From Punctularia strigosozonata HHB-11173 SS5 (Eukaryota > Basidiomycota > Agaricomycetes > Corticiales > Punctulariaceae): DNA of 64,000 bases. A program made the position numbers and the translations under genes. Where the stretch lies: NCBI RefSeq assembly GCF_000264995.1, contig NW_006767456.1, positions 38,052 to 102,051 of the forward strand. Direction: 5' to 3'. The notes beneath the pieces are model-generated. The model saw only the letters and a list, made by a program, of their open reading frames with translations, did not search any database and was not told the origin of the DNA. Shown here piece after piece: positions 49,601 through 60,643 of the stretch (positions within the stretch are counted from its first letter, which is position 1; every line of letters begins with the position of its first letter).

Positions 49601-51878
49601 AGACGGGAAAGTGCATCTTGTTCTTTGTGGGACAGATACACTCGAAACATTCTTTGGAATTGTCCGTACTATGGCCGGCACCGATGTTAACTTCGACTCG
49701 TATCAACTGGGAAACCGGACTTCAGGTGCTTCGCAAGTTACCGAAATTCTTGGGCTTCATCCCGAGTGGGATCCGGGATCACGCCGCCTTCGCTTGGGTT
49801 CATTGTCAGATGCCAATGAACACGATGTCTCCAAGTTTGATCAATTGACACCCCGTTCATGGATAGCGGATGTCTCAGTGCGGGATGTTGTACCTGCAAC
49901 CTGCTGGAAGCTTGGCGAGAGGGAGGCGATGAACGATCTCATTGAAGCTGAAATTCATCCATCTTTTGACCAGAAGCGGGCCAGCGGCAAGCCATACTCC
50001 TTGTTCTCTCCCTTTGGCGATGGGCACATCATTCTCCAAGATGGTAGAGTTTGCACAGGAGAGGAGAATGAAGAGGAGGAGCTATCGGAAGTCAATACAC
50101 AGGAATCATCGCTGCCAGCTATGATGACTCAGATCGACGAGGCGATGGACCCAGACATCGAAGATATTGCAGCCGAGTTGGCAGTGACGACCCGCTGTTC
50201 TCCAGGCAGGAAGACAAAAGTGGTACCATATGTAGCACCTTTTGCGCAGGATGTGGACGTCTCCACAAAGCTTCGCTCAAAGGGTGTGCACAAATCTACA
50301 ATTGCACGTCATCTCTCTGACCCGCATCTCCTCCACACCCACACTGCAATCTCGTCGGACCGCCTGCGGCGCGTCCGTGGTTACACAAAGTATGAAGACA
50401 TCTCATCTTTTGCAAGCACCGAGTACTCGGCAATTGGTGATGCCGCCGACTCAGACTTCGGGCAGCAGCTCTTGCTGGAAGAACCGGTCGCTACACTTGT
50501 TCGCTGCGAGCAACGAGTCTTTCTTGCTCTCGCAACAGTATCTGCAATTCACATCGACAACAAAGATGCCGTCGCTGTTCATCTTGCCGAGCTCAGTGCA
50601 CCCATAGTCCGGATCTCGTACTCCATCCTCCGCCTGACACGTGTTAACATTCCTCAGACTCCCGCAAGTGACATCGACCTCGAGACTGTTGACTGGGAGT
50701 GGTCGCGAGCTCTTGAAGGTCCTCCAGGTTCAATAATCCGTCGCCAAGTTCCTGGAAAGTTCATTCAGCATATCAATCCTATCTTAAGCACAACCGAGGC
50801 TGATTCTGGAAGGCTCCCAACATGGCAATTCCGGAGCGAAGAGCTGCAAGCCATAACGGCAGATCTTCACCTGCGATTGGCCGGAGATGTCCACTTGTTG
50901 CCTCAAGTCCCTCGTAGCGATACTTTCCCATATCGGAATGCATCTGGTGCGTAGGAATTGCATTGTTTCAGATAGAATTTGACTTACAATTAATCTTAGA
51001 TGCGGCATGCTTTGCCTGCGAAACTGAAGGAGTCGATTCCGAAGTTGCTGGATCAATGTCATGTCCGCGGTGTCCTGGACGTGTCTTCGAAGAGGGCCGC
51101 AAGTTGATTGAACATCTCGCAGGGCATCTACTCCTCGATGCCGACCTCCAGCATGCCGAACATTGCGGGCTATGTCTCAGTCCTCATGGAACTTGCGATA
51201 TACGGCTTCGGAAGACCACTGGCAGGAATCGCGGCTTTCGTGTCGACCTCCAACACTCTCGGTGCAAGAATCTATACCGAATCCAGCTCGGGACAGCGGG
51301 CAAATCATCTAAGAATGCGCCGTGCAGTAATGTACCAGTGGTCTGCCCGCTTTGCGGCGAGAATTCGGCTGCGATCTGGCGCTACTCGCTTCGCATTCAT
51401 CTCACCCTCCGCCATGATCTTAGCGAGGCTCAAGACCTTGCACGGTATGCAGAGCTGTTTACAATCTCTGAACAGGAACAACTTGAGGTGAAGCGGTTAC
51501 ACAAGGCCATACCACGAAAGCGGAAAGCACCAGGTCAGGGGAGTAACCGGCCTACGCTCTCGGTTTCTGAAGCTCATACTTCGCGGCTCGCACTCGCCAA
51601 GTACGTGCTACTCACTCACAAACACGAACACTCATCCAACGTCTACTTATAGCATCGAACTCCCGTCGAAACGACGACGTCTTGACGGCCCAAACTCCGA
51701 GTACGGCGAAGGCAACATTGAAGAGCACACCGAGAGTAGCAGCGATGACTCTGGCTTCGAGGACGAGGTGACCTTCGACGGCAGCGGCTTCGACACTTTG
51801 CCGCACGACGAGATCATGCCGCTTGAGCTCCCTCGCCCGTCGGGATCCATGCGTGTTGATTTCCTGTTGAACCCGTAG
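46668..51878 (+). CDS. Transposase, 1,633 residues, BED-like finger plus RNase H-type core
   Basis: Exons 46668-46677, 46775-47552, 47604-48711, 48768-50946, 51000-51600 and 51653-51878 are all GT-AG and in phase with no stop. N-terminus: MPQGSSGSQNIEDDGKTRHC, leading to a BED-type zinc finger CKPCNR...W-IRHINSSEHKRR (residues about 19-55). A Cys/His pocket (CQSCHN...HCKDN...CAQH) precedes a coiled helical part. Candidate catalytic acids follow the P-element pattern: FDELAILKRLHWDPLDN (about 575), SFDFKHAQKRLRNTL (about 745) and GTDTLETFFGIVRTMAG (about 920). An acidic linker and a C-terminal zinc-finger region (CPRC...H, CPLCGENSAA...HLTLRH; about 1380-1480) end in a Lys/Arg-rich and acidic tail. 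Superfamily placement needs a profile search. Confidence 0.85.
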
Positions 51879-52017
51879 TTGCGCTGGCAGTCGCTGAGGG
51901 TGGTAAATTACTACCAAATTAAGTAGTCTATTACCGTAAATGGAAGGTGGGGTGGGTGGGTATGCTCGACCTCGCCCTTAACGAAACTTTGATACTGGAC
52001 GTCCGAAACTTTGTTAA

Positions 52018-52030
52018 TGTCTACCCCTTG
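52018..52030 (-). repeat. Right terminal inverted repeat
   Basis: Exact reverse complement of the left repeat, followed directly by the second target copy. Confidence 0.92.
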
Positions 52031-52088
52031 GACCTCATGCAACCTCGCTCAGTGCGAAGCATGCGCGCTACCACTGTGCCAAGTGCCC
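52031..52088 (-). tRNA. tRNA-Ala(CGC), 5' part of a gene split by a transposon
   Basis: On the minus strand: acceptor GGGCACT, D arm with A box (TGGCACAGTGGTAGCGC), anticodon stem CATGC, loop TTCGCA with anticodon CGC, an intron of about 11 bases at the canonical 37/38 position, then GCATG and AGGTC. Joined to 46370-46402 with one target copy removed, all stems pair: acceptor 7 bp with one G-U, anticodon 5 bp, T stem 5 bp. The D stem has one A-C mismatch. Confidence 0.85.
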
Positions 52089-52346
52089 GCGTTGCTCGGC
52101 AATCGCCGGCATAGAGGAACTCGGTGAGCAGATTTGGCATCTACCCTTCGTTTCGATCCTCCGCGTCGAGGGCTCGCGTTATTCACGCCCATCCAGGCTA
52201 GCATTACCAGCTCGAGGCCATAATCATATCTTGTCACGATAGAACAAAGAGCTCTGTGTTGCGTCGTCTGGACGTCAAGCTCGTCTTTGTACTCCTGATC
52301 TGGAGCAGCTGTGGCTCCGCCTCGAGGCCGCGATAATGCATATTAG
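52089..52346. other. Flank of the tRNA locus
   Basis: Upstream side of the tRNA-Ala gene and beginning of the GTPase locus. A first GTPase exon may lie here but I could not place it. Confidence 0.4.
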
Positions 52347-55300
52347 AAGGAGATGGTCCTTTCGCTCCTGCCCTTACCCCGCGATCGAACGAGTCGCCTG
52401 AAGAGCGAGTGGCGTTCGTTTTGGCCGTGGATGGCCTTGTCCGCGACCTCGAACGCCTGCGACTGTCGACTAGTCCCAGTGGCACTAACACTAGCAATGA
52501 TACGCATTCATCGGCTGAACAACGCCTGCGAGAAGGGCTGCGCTTGCTGGATCATCTTGAGGCTTACATACGTTCGATTGACGCACGATCCGATGCTCGG
52601 CGAAAGGTCTGGGAAGCCGATGTCAAGAGGTGAGGATATAACGACTACTGGTATCCGCTTGTGAACACTGACACAAACGTGTTGCATACACTTCCAGCCT
52701 TCGAGGCGCCAAGCTGCCGAATATCATCATCGGGATGTGCGGAGCGACAGGATCGGCCAAGAGCTCTACTTTGAACACGTTGATGGACAGTGCGCTTCTG
52801 CGGCCCATCCGGCCTTCCGACCTGCTTGCTCACTTTTTGCAGAGAACGTCGCGCCTGTTGACGGAATGGCCGGTAAGAACATCTTGCCGTATGGTCCGTC
52901 GTTTGATGTGTGCTAATGAACTCGCAGCTTGCACGGCGGCTCCTAACTTGTATGATATCTTACGACTTGAACATTAGCTTATGTGCTGTGCTCAAAACGT
53001 TGTCCATACAGCATATCCTATCACGACAAGGACACTATCGAAGGTGAAATCGAGTTCTTGACCAGGAACGACTGGCAAGATGAGCTCTCGGTCCTGCTGT
53101 AAGATCATTCATCTACGGGGATCGCGCCGCCATGTTTACTTCCCCCCACCAGGAATGACCTGAAGGATGAAAGAGGGAATCTGCGGCCAGCCTCAATCTC
53201 TACCGCGAAAGCTGCGCATGCGAAGGCACGTACGGGTAACGGTTCCCCATCATCCCGGCTGACTTCGCCCCCTTTACAGGTTCAGGCGGTCTATCCCGAC
53301 CTCATGCTAGACCAAATCGCAACAATGACGGTGGAGGGCATCATCGCCCATGACCCAGGTGAACATGTTTCGTCCCATCGAAGTCCAGTTCGGCAGATTA
53401 AAGGTCGTTTGTGTAGTAACTGCGAAGCTGTTGGGTTCAACAATCCATTTGAGCGCTTCCAGCGCGGATCGATGGCGATCGGAGATCGGACCTTACGTCT
53501 CCGCTAAGCCACCTCTCGCCACCGCGGACGAACGACGACGCGCTAGGAAGGTACCGGAGGGCCAGAGGCCTGTACAGCGCTCCGCGGCGCTGTGGCCGCT
53601 CGTCAAGTGTATATACACCCGCGTCAAGGCGGACGTGCTCGCGAACGGCGTGGTTTTTGTCGACCTTCCTGGTGTCTCGGACACGAATGCGGCACGGGAG
53701 AAATTGGCGAGAGACACCATGAAGATCTTCAATTATACGTTCGTATTGGCGCCGATCACCCGTGTAGTGTCCGATAAAGTTGCAGGTGACCTCCGTCATG
53801 TTTACTCCTATCCTGACTTATTTCATGGATAATAGACCTACTCGGCGATGCATTCCGATACCAAGCCAGAATGGACGGCAAGTATAACTCTCAGTCCATC
53901 GTGTTCGTGGCGACGAAGTGCGACGATATATCCTGTGAGGAGCACGTATCATCCCTATCTCTCGAAGACGATCAGCAATATCTCGCTCTTGAGGACGCCA
54001 TCCTCGATTTGGAAGATGAGAAGGCCTCCACTCGGAATCATGATGCTTTAGAGAAGCGTATTTGCGATGCGTAGCGTCTAAAAAACGCGTATTGTTCTAT
54101 GAAGCGGTCCGAGGTACGTTCTTCCTTGCGCGGCAGATGTTGTCATGCCTCTCAAAAGTCTTCGAATTTGTCGAAGGCATGGCTGAAAGAGGACTTTCGG
54201 GCAGGTTTGAGGGAGCTTGATGGTCCGTTCCTCTATCACGTTCGCCTTGTTGAACCATCGACGCTGAAGTTGGACATCCCTAGATGAGGTAGAAGAGGAG
54301 CTCAATCCTGAGACATTCGATCCTTCGGTACAGCATCGAGGTCAGCTGGACCGCATTTGTGCATTGAATTGACCTGAGGACACCATTTCGCAGATTACTC
54401 AAAGATCGATCTCCCGGTGTTCACCGTTTCCGCTAGGGATTACATGAGAATTACCGGTTCGTGGCCACTCGCACACGCTGTTCCGAGACCTTGTTCATCT
54501 GCGTAGAAAGGTCAAGTCCAACGTGACGGGGAGCCGTCGTGTTTCACAGACGTCGAAGATACGGAAATCCCGGCGCTTCGGAGGTGGTGCTTGACGGTGT
54601 CCGGTCAAGTGCAGTACACCTACGTGGTCGCACTTTTCGAACGAAGCTCCACGCTCAGATCGTCGAGTTTCTGTACAATGTCCTGCATGACGGCGCACAG
54701 AAGGTACGATTTACGCTTCTGGGTCTGTGGGCATTGAGTAATCAGTTTACAGGCTTCTCGATCCTCGTTACCCTTTGCTCAAGACTTCGGAAACAGGGTG
54801 CGATGGAACACATACAAGGCTAGTGAGTACCACCCGCCTCGATTTCCCTACCTGCCGCTCGATCAGCGATGGAAAGCAGCTATGGTCCGGGACGGCGTCT
54901 TCTACGAGAACCTCAACGCGAAGTTTGCTGGTCCGATGTTAAAGAGGATCGCATCTCGGTGGGGGGATGTGAGCACCCTTGTGTTTGCACGTTTACACAT
55001 ACTCACAGCGCTGCACTCATCCAGGTATTCGAAATCGACCTGTTCATTACCATTGAGGCGGAGGGCGCCAAGGTCATTACTCGATTAATTCAAGACATCG
55101 AATGCACAGCTTCTTCGGGTAAAGCCAAGGAACATGTCAGAGCCAATGGCGAACACTGCCTTCGAGAGGCCAAGGCTTCCCTGCATGCTGCTATCGGAGA
55201 CGCCAAGGCACTTCTCTCCGCAGAGCAGCAGAATATATCCAGAACCATAGAGCCCTACGTTTGCAACTCCATGCGAAGCACGTATCAGCGAGCAGGAAGT

Positions 55301-56166
55301 GAGAGTGGATCGGGGATGTTCGCCCGTATGAAGGTATCCAGTCGAAATCCGTGTTCTTTCTACTGTATTTGTTATTCATTGCCTTTACATTCTGGGCATA
55401 GTGGATTCCTATTTGGAGGTCAACTCGCAAAGTATGTTTGATGGTGCCGCGGATGATGTAAAGGCGCAATTAGGCGGCGTGGTTGATCAAGTGGAAAAGC
55501 TGATGGAAGCCGCTTTGATGCAACTTGCCATGAAGGTAAAGGACAGTCTTCATCGTCGACATGCAACTGCTAATCGGCGTCCATCTATGTCAGGTCTGTG
55601 TTACGATATCGGCTCTCTGGGAAGGTGAGTGCGAACCCGGTTGCAACGACTAACCATCTAATCTGCGTCAAGGTTATGCAAGCGTGCCAAATACTCTGGC
55701 TCCGGCTCAAGTAACATTGCAATTGCCGTCGAAACCAAGTCACGCAATGCGAATGCTCACTCGACCACCTAGGACTCCCTTATCGTCCAGGGAGGTGACA
55801 CGTCGCTCGGCATCCCCGAACGTACGCCACAGTGCGATCATTCCCACGTGGAACTTCGGTTTGGATGAGCGATCAGATACAAATCTAGTCCGCTCTTCCG
55901 GATCCCAGGATGTATCAGGCGAGGCTCCGAGCCCCACCACCACCACAACTTCCGCAACCTCTCAACGTTCATCCAAAGTCGTGGATACGAAAAGACGACG
56001 CGGCTCTCTGCTGACTCGGTTCTCGCTCGGGTTAGTCGCGCCGTCTTCTGATGGGGAACGCTCGGGCCAGTTTGAGGAAAAGGCTACCTTTACATTACTC
56101 GCTTCTCATGGACTCAGCGATTCCAAGGTGTGTTACCCGAAACCGCTCGTAGCACCACGCCGCTGA
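52347..56166 (+). pseudogene. SLIP-GC-like large GTPase, probably broken
   Basis: Dynamin-related nuclear-GTPase-like protein. Exons give ERVAFVLAVDGLVRDLERL, the P-loop GMCGATGSAKSSTLN (usual GxxxxGKS has Gly where Ala stands), NVAPVDGMAACTAAPN, YHDKDTIEGEIEFL, LGSTIHLSASSA, WPLVKCIYTRVKADVLANGV, G3 VDLPGVSDTNAARE and G4 FVATKCDD. Then come a coiled segment, LKEDFRAGLRELD, VFTVSARDYMRITG, CFTDVEDTEIPALRRWC, and helical C-terminal parts from VFEIDLFITIEAEG on. An in-frame TAG (54072-54074) lies between EKRICDA and RLKNAYCSMKRSE, which otherwise continue in the same frame. A second frame change is likely near 54600. One intron (53226-53279) has a GC donor. The 5' end is not fixed. Confidence 0.75.
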
Positions 56167-56679
56167 GTACAGCATGATGGTAGCCACCTCGGTCCACTGT
56201 TGGTCGCTCCTCGCTTCCTGGGTCGTTTCCCCTCCCCGAAGACGATGATTAACTCGGAAATTCGGAATTGTCGATTAATCCAAGCAGTGCGCCAATGTCA
56301 TGCAAATCGGTGTAGTCTATTGTGTGCGCGTGATCAGAGCTAATCAAGTATGCGACCGGCTGCTTGATTTTGATAACATATGCAAGAATACATAAGCTGA
56401 CTACATCTACGGAGGCGAAACACAACAATGTCAAGATATATAATTCTCTATGTATGCGGTTGAACTGCTTAAGCGGTTCATAGGCGAATCTATGGATGAT
56501 GTCATGTCGCCTGGTATCGGCGGTCAAGTCAATGTCCAACAAGTGGGCTGTCATCCAGGCCGACAACGGGAGGGTCCTTAGAAGTCGCACCGGGAGCCTG
56601 ATCCCTATCGCACACCAACATTGAAACGAGTGGTCGTTGACTTCCGCAGGTGCTGCTCGATGCGGGTCAACGTCCGATC
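56167..56679. other. Intergenic between convergent genes
   Basis: About 510 bases, no gene seen. Confidence 0.5.
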
Positions 56680-58507
56680 TCAATCGTTCGGACTCGGACC
56701 TTGCTCGAGGTCGCCCTGGAGCGTGGGCACATGCATCAAGTTTGGATGTGCGATGTTATCCATCTCTGCACCATCGGAACCCGTGCCGTTGCCTTGAGGG
56801 CAAGCATCTCCTGCGAAGTGGTTGCGGTCGCGGAGGACAAGACTTTCTTCCGAGAGCAAAATATCGCCTTTCCAGAAGGCTGTCATAGTGAGGACGAAGA
56901 GTGTTAGCCACACGAGGCACATCGCGACGACGAGTATAAGGTGGAGGGTGTAGAACCCGGGTATGGAGAACGTGTCACCGAGGACGCGAACCGTAGCAAT
57001 CCATCCAACCTAATTTTCGGAGTCAGTCGTGGAAGGTTGTTTCCTACTCGGCCGAGGTGCCCACATTGGGAAAGGTCAAAGACCAACAGCCGAGTACTCC
57101 CTGCAGCCGCGAACGACTCTTGGAATTCTCGCGTGTTGCAGAATTTGGCGAGGTGCGCAATTTTGACCACCAAGGTAATGCGCCGAACAGGAACAAGAAC
57201 ACGGCCAATCCGAACAGCATCAAAGAGGCGAGCGCAGACACAGCGTAGAACACATCTCCGGCCTCGGTACAGATCAAGTGGTGTGCTGGAAGACTGCAAC
57301 GGGATTGTGTCAGCAAGAGCGAGGGAGGTACAACGTCGAGGAAAGACGGACATGTCTCGTGCGTGAATCCCCATACCGAGGAGAGCAAGCGCTGTGAATC
57401 CTGGAGGACCGACGGCTACGAATGCGGCGTTCGCGTCTGGTCCTTTCATGAAACCCGTTGAAACGAGTCTGCACCATGGTAAGGTCGTCGTCTTCTTGTC
57501 CAGAAGCTCTTCACACCCACCTGACGAAGTAGATGCTAAGAAACAGCAGAGTAATAAAAGTTCCGAGGCCCTGGAAGAAGTATCCTACGAGGAGAACGCC
57601 TATTGCACGATTCTCTGTGGGAGGTATATCATCCAGGACGTTGGCAGTAACGACGCCAACAAGCATCTTCAATCGTCGTCAGCGGAAGCTTTATTTGAGT
57701 GGATGTAAGATGCTTGCCATGGGATTAATCAGAAAAACTCCGGCTTTAATCCTAGCGTCAGACGCGGGAATCGAAAGAACCACGTATACTAGAAAGAACC
57801 AGCTTACCCGGAGTGAAATCGGTCACATCATGGCCATTATTAAACCTGAAAACTCGTCAGAACGTGGAGTAAGATTGTACGCTTGGCATATCTCACCATG
57901 TCATCAACATAGGGAAGCATGCAAGAACGGATGAAAATACATAAGTCCTGTCGTCACCGGTCACATTCGTACTACCGAGAATTCGTATTGGGCCGTACCA
58001 GAACAGCGCATATGCTGTGTTCATGCTGATATGACTGTCAGGCACCGCGTTCTTGACTATGCCGATGATGATTGTCTCCAAAGATAGCACACTGAGGGGA
58101 ACGAGAACAGCCTTTTTAGGATCCGTCATAAGTTTCAAGGACCGTGGCGGGTATACTGGACATGCATCAGCCTCAGGAATCAAGAGGAAGGTCGACAGGC
58201 GCACAGACGGCTTGTAGGGCTAGAGCGACCAGATTCACGAGGAAGATAAGAATGCTGAGAAGGAGAAAGGCTGTGGCGATATGTGTGACCAATAGAGTTG
58301 GGAGATGTATGTCGATGAGCGATACATAGACAGCTCCTGTACCCATGCCTACTGAAAACTGAAAGGAACAGAGATGAGCGCAAGTGAAAGGTAGCGCATT
58401 GACTTCGAGCTCACCGCTTGCCAACTCCAACCATGTACACGCCTTGCAAAAATTCCGACATGTTCGGTCGTGGTAGGTAACGTGGAGGTGAGCGATGTCG
58501 CTGACAT
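56680..58507 (-). CDS. TDT-family transporter (SSU1-like sulfite / malate permease)
   Basis: Ten-helix plasma-membrane exporter; yeast SSU1 exports sulfite. Start MSATSLTSTLPTTTEHVG at 58507, then RRVHGWSWQA|FSVGMGTGAVYVSL (family hallmark at the end of the first helix), YPPRSLKLMTDPKKAV, LETIIIGIVKNAVPD, MLVGVVTANVLDDIPPTENR, AIGVLLVGYFFQGLGTF, DANAAFVAVGPPGFTALALL, a long helix SLMLFGLAVFLFLFGALPWW, LGCWSLTFPNVG and LVWLTLFVLTMTAFWKGDIL. It ends in a cytosolic acidic tail, DLEQGPSPND. Multi-exon, all helices present. Paralogue of the gene at 60644, facing away from it. Confidence 0.85.
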
Positions 58508-60643
58508 TCGAGCGAGAGTTGGATTTGCCTCTGGGGCCCAGCTGATGATTATTGCGTTATAAGTAAAAAGGCTCTTCGGCAACCGTTCCAGGGTTGTCTG
58601 CGCAAAGGTCACACTGAGTAAGTGAGAGGCCTGCTGTTACGAGAGCGATGATTGGGGGGAGGAAGACGCAAAGATGCCGGTAGAAAGCATCCGATGAGCA
58701 TCTTATACCGGCAGGGCTGGGGCAACATGCAGCCAAAGGCATAGGTCAGCGCGAAAGACACGCGGCAGGAAGAGGCGCCATGATATGCAGCAGTAAGTAA
58801 AGGCGCGATAGATTGAGCATCGGTGGCAAAGATGTGTGGTGCAGGCGCATTGATAGAGAAGACAGACGCGCCGCTCGATAGATCGTCGTCAGAGGGGCCA
58901 GAGTTCATTCCAAGTTGCACGGAGGTTCAAGGAGAGAAGGTTGCGTCGGAGACGTTCACGATAGGTGCATGTTCCACGCCTGTGTGGCGTTTTCGTATTC
59001 ATCTTGCGCAAACGAAAATAGTCAGTGGGCTATTGGAGATGGGTGTCTACCGTTCGAGTGCGAGGATGCATGGTAGGCCGGTTCCACCGTGCGATACAAG
59101 CGTGGACTAGTTTCCAACTGAATGTTGGGCGTATGGAGTTCTTTCGATTCAACTGTGTTGCGGTGGCCGACGGGTGAGGTCTAGGAGTGGACATCTTTCG
59201 CCTTACGGCACGGCCATTGCTATTCAGAGTGCGGCAGTATATAGCTTGACAGCCTGTCGATTACTGTGGGAAGCTGCCTCAGTTGCAGATTCGACGCAGG
59301 ACAATCACGGACCTGTACGTTGTCGAACCTTGACCGCTGACCCTTGCCAGCGGCTATGAGGAGAGGATGATAATCCACGCCGTACGTTTTCTTGTACGCG
59401 TAACTTGAATGGGAACGCGAGGCATCTCAGCGAACTCCGACGCCTCTCAGAATCGCGTTCAACTTCTTCACGTATGAGTACGGAATCGCGTATGACACGC
59501 GAGTAAGCACCGCCGAGGAACGTGCTCTCCAGCAGTCGCTGAGATGGAGCGCTTAAGGCAATGCATCCGCACCGATAACCTGTATCTTGCCCGTCGGATG
59601 ACGACGGCCAATCAAGACTATTGTGCACCTGACGACCTACATACGTAGCCGGAGTCCAGATCATGGCAGTATCCAGTCTCGTACAACGCATGCTAAATCA
59701 CCATATAGTACGGCAATCTCCGGGCGTCGGTCGTCGGAGACCAGCCAGATCCTGCCGTAAGATTGAGGTGATGCAAACATGCGGTGGGAGCGTGTATGTA
59801 TATAGAAGACGGTCGATTGCTGGCCAAGATCTGCCAAGATGGCGACGCCGCCACTACAGCTTCACTTCCGCCCCGAGCAGTTGCCGAGCAGTGCTGAAAC
59901 CGTTCATACTCGGCTCGCCCCGATAGATAAGCGCCCTAGCAGAGTACCAGCCATGTTATCGCTAGATGAGAGGATAACATGTATGGCGGCCAAATCAATG
60001 AGAGACTATCGCACTCAACGCGTCAGTTAAGTCGAGGTGGGAGGAGAGGAGAGTCGCCGGTGGCCGGTCCTCCGGAATGAGCGGCAAGCGTGCGAACTCC
60101 GTCCAACGTCTTCTTCGAACCATCTTGAACGCTTGTCGCGTCTTCTTCACGTCTCGGTTCGATCGCCTATTCTCTTGGCCATCCCTCCAGGCGATGCTCA
60201 AGCAATGCTCAAGACGCATCGGGAACTCGAAAACTCATCGAGAATGTCGCGTCGCATAGTTACCAAGACAATATCGATTCACTGGAGGGCGATGTATGAG
60301 TTCTAATAGGCGGCCTGAGGCTGCGGTCGCTGAACGAGACGTTATATCCGCCATAGGCATCGCAAGAACCACCATAACTGTGCTCTTGGCACTCTCTCTG
60401 CGGGCTGTGTTATGTTATCATGACTGGTTCGTGTCACGGAAGGATAATTGTATAAGTGCTGACGCGACAGACAGCTCAAGAGGTGGCCGTCTCTCCTCCC
60501 GAGTCCCCCACCTTTCTCTACGCTGGCGTTCTCTTTTGACAACCATCAACTTTTCTCTGACTTCCTCCTCTCCGTAGACTTTCTGCATCCGTGTTAGCTC
60601 ACCATCTCAATACCCCCACGCTCATTGTTGGACTCCCTTTACC
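58508..60643. other. Divergent intergenic region between two transporters
   Basis: About 2.1 kb. A minus-strand frame at 58920-58609 starts MQLGMNSGPSDDDL but lacks a family match. The rest holds only short frames. Likely shared or back-to-back promoters. Confidence 0.45.

Larger units (their letters stand above)
46403..52030 (+). mobile_element. DNA transposon, P-like or hAT-like, 5,628 bp, apparently intact
   Basis: Terminal inverted repeats CAAGGGGTAGACA (46403-46415) and its complement (52018-52030) are perfect over 13 bases. The flanks carry an identical 8-bp target duplication GACCTCAT (46395-46402 and 52031-52038). A GAAACTTTG word recurs near both ends (about 46470, 51980 and 52005), and the left end has a 14-bp palindrome at about 46416-46429; these may be transposase-binding sites. 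One six-exon gene fills the interior. P, hAT and KDZ transposons all make 8-bp duplications. The catalytic core looks most like P/THAP9, while the CA-starting ends fit both P and hAT. Confidence 0.93.

Noticed and set aside
58609-58920. Minus-strand frame MQLGMNSGPSDDD as a gene
   Set aside because: No family, no splice-consistent partner and it lies in the promoter space of the transporter.
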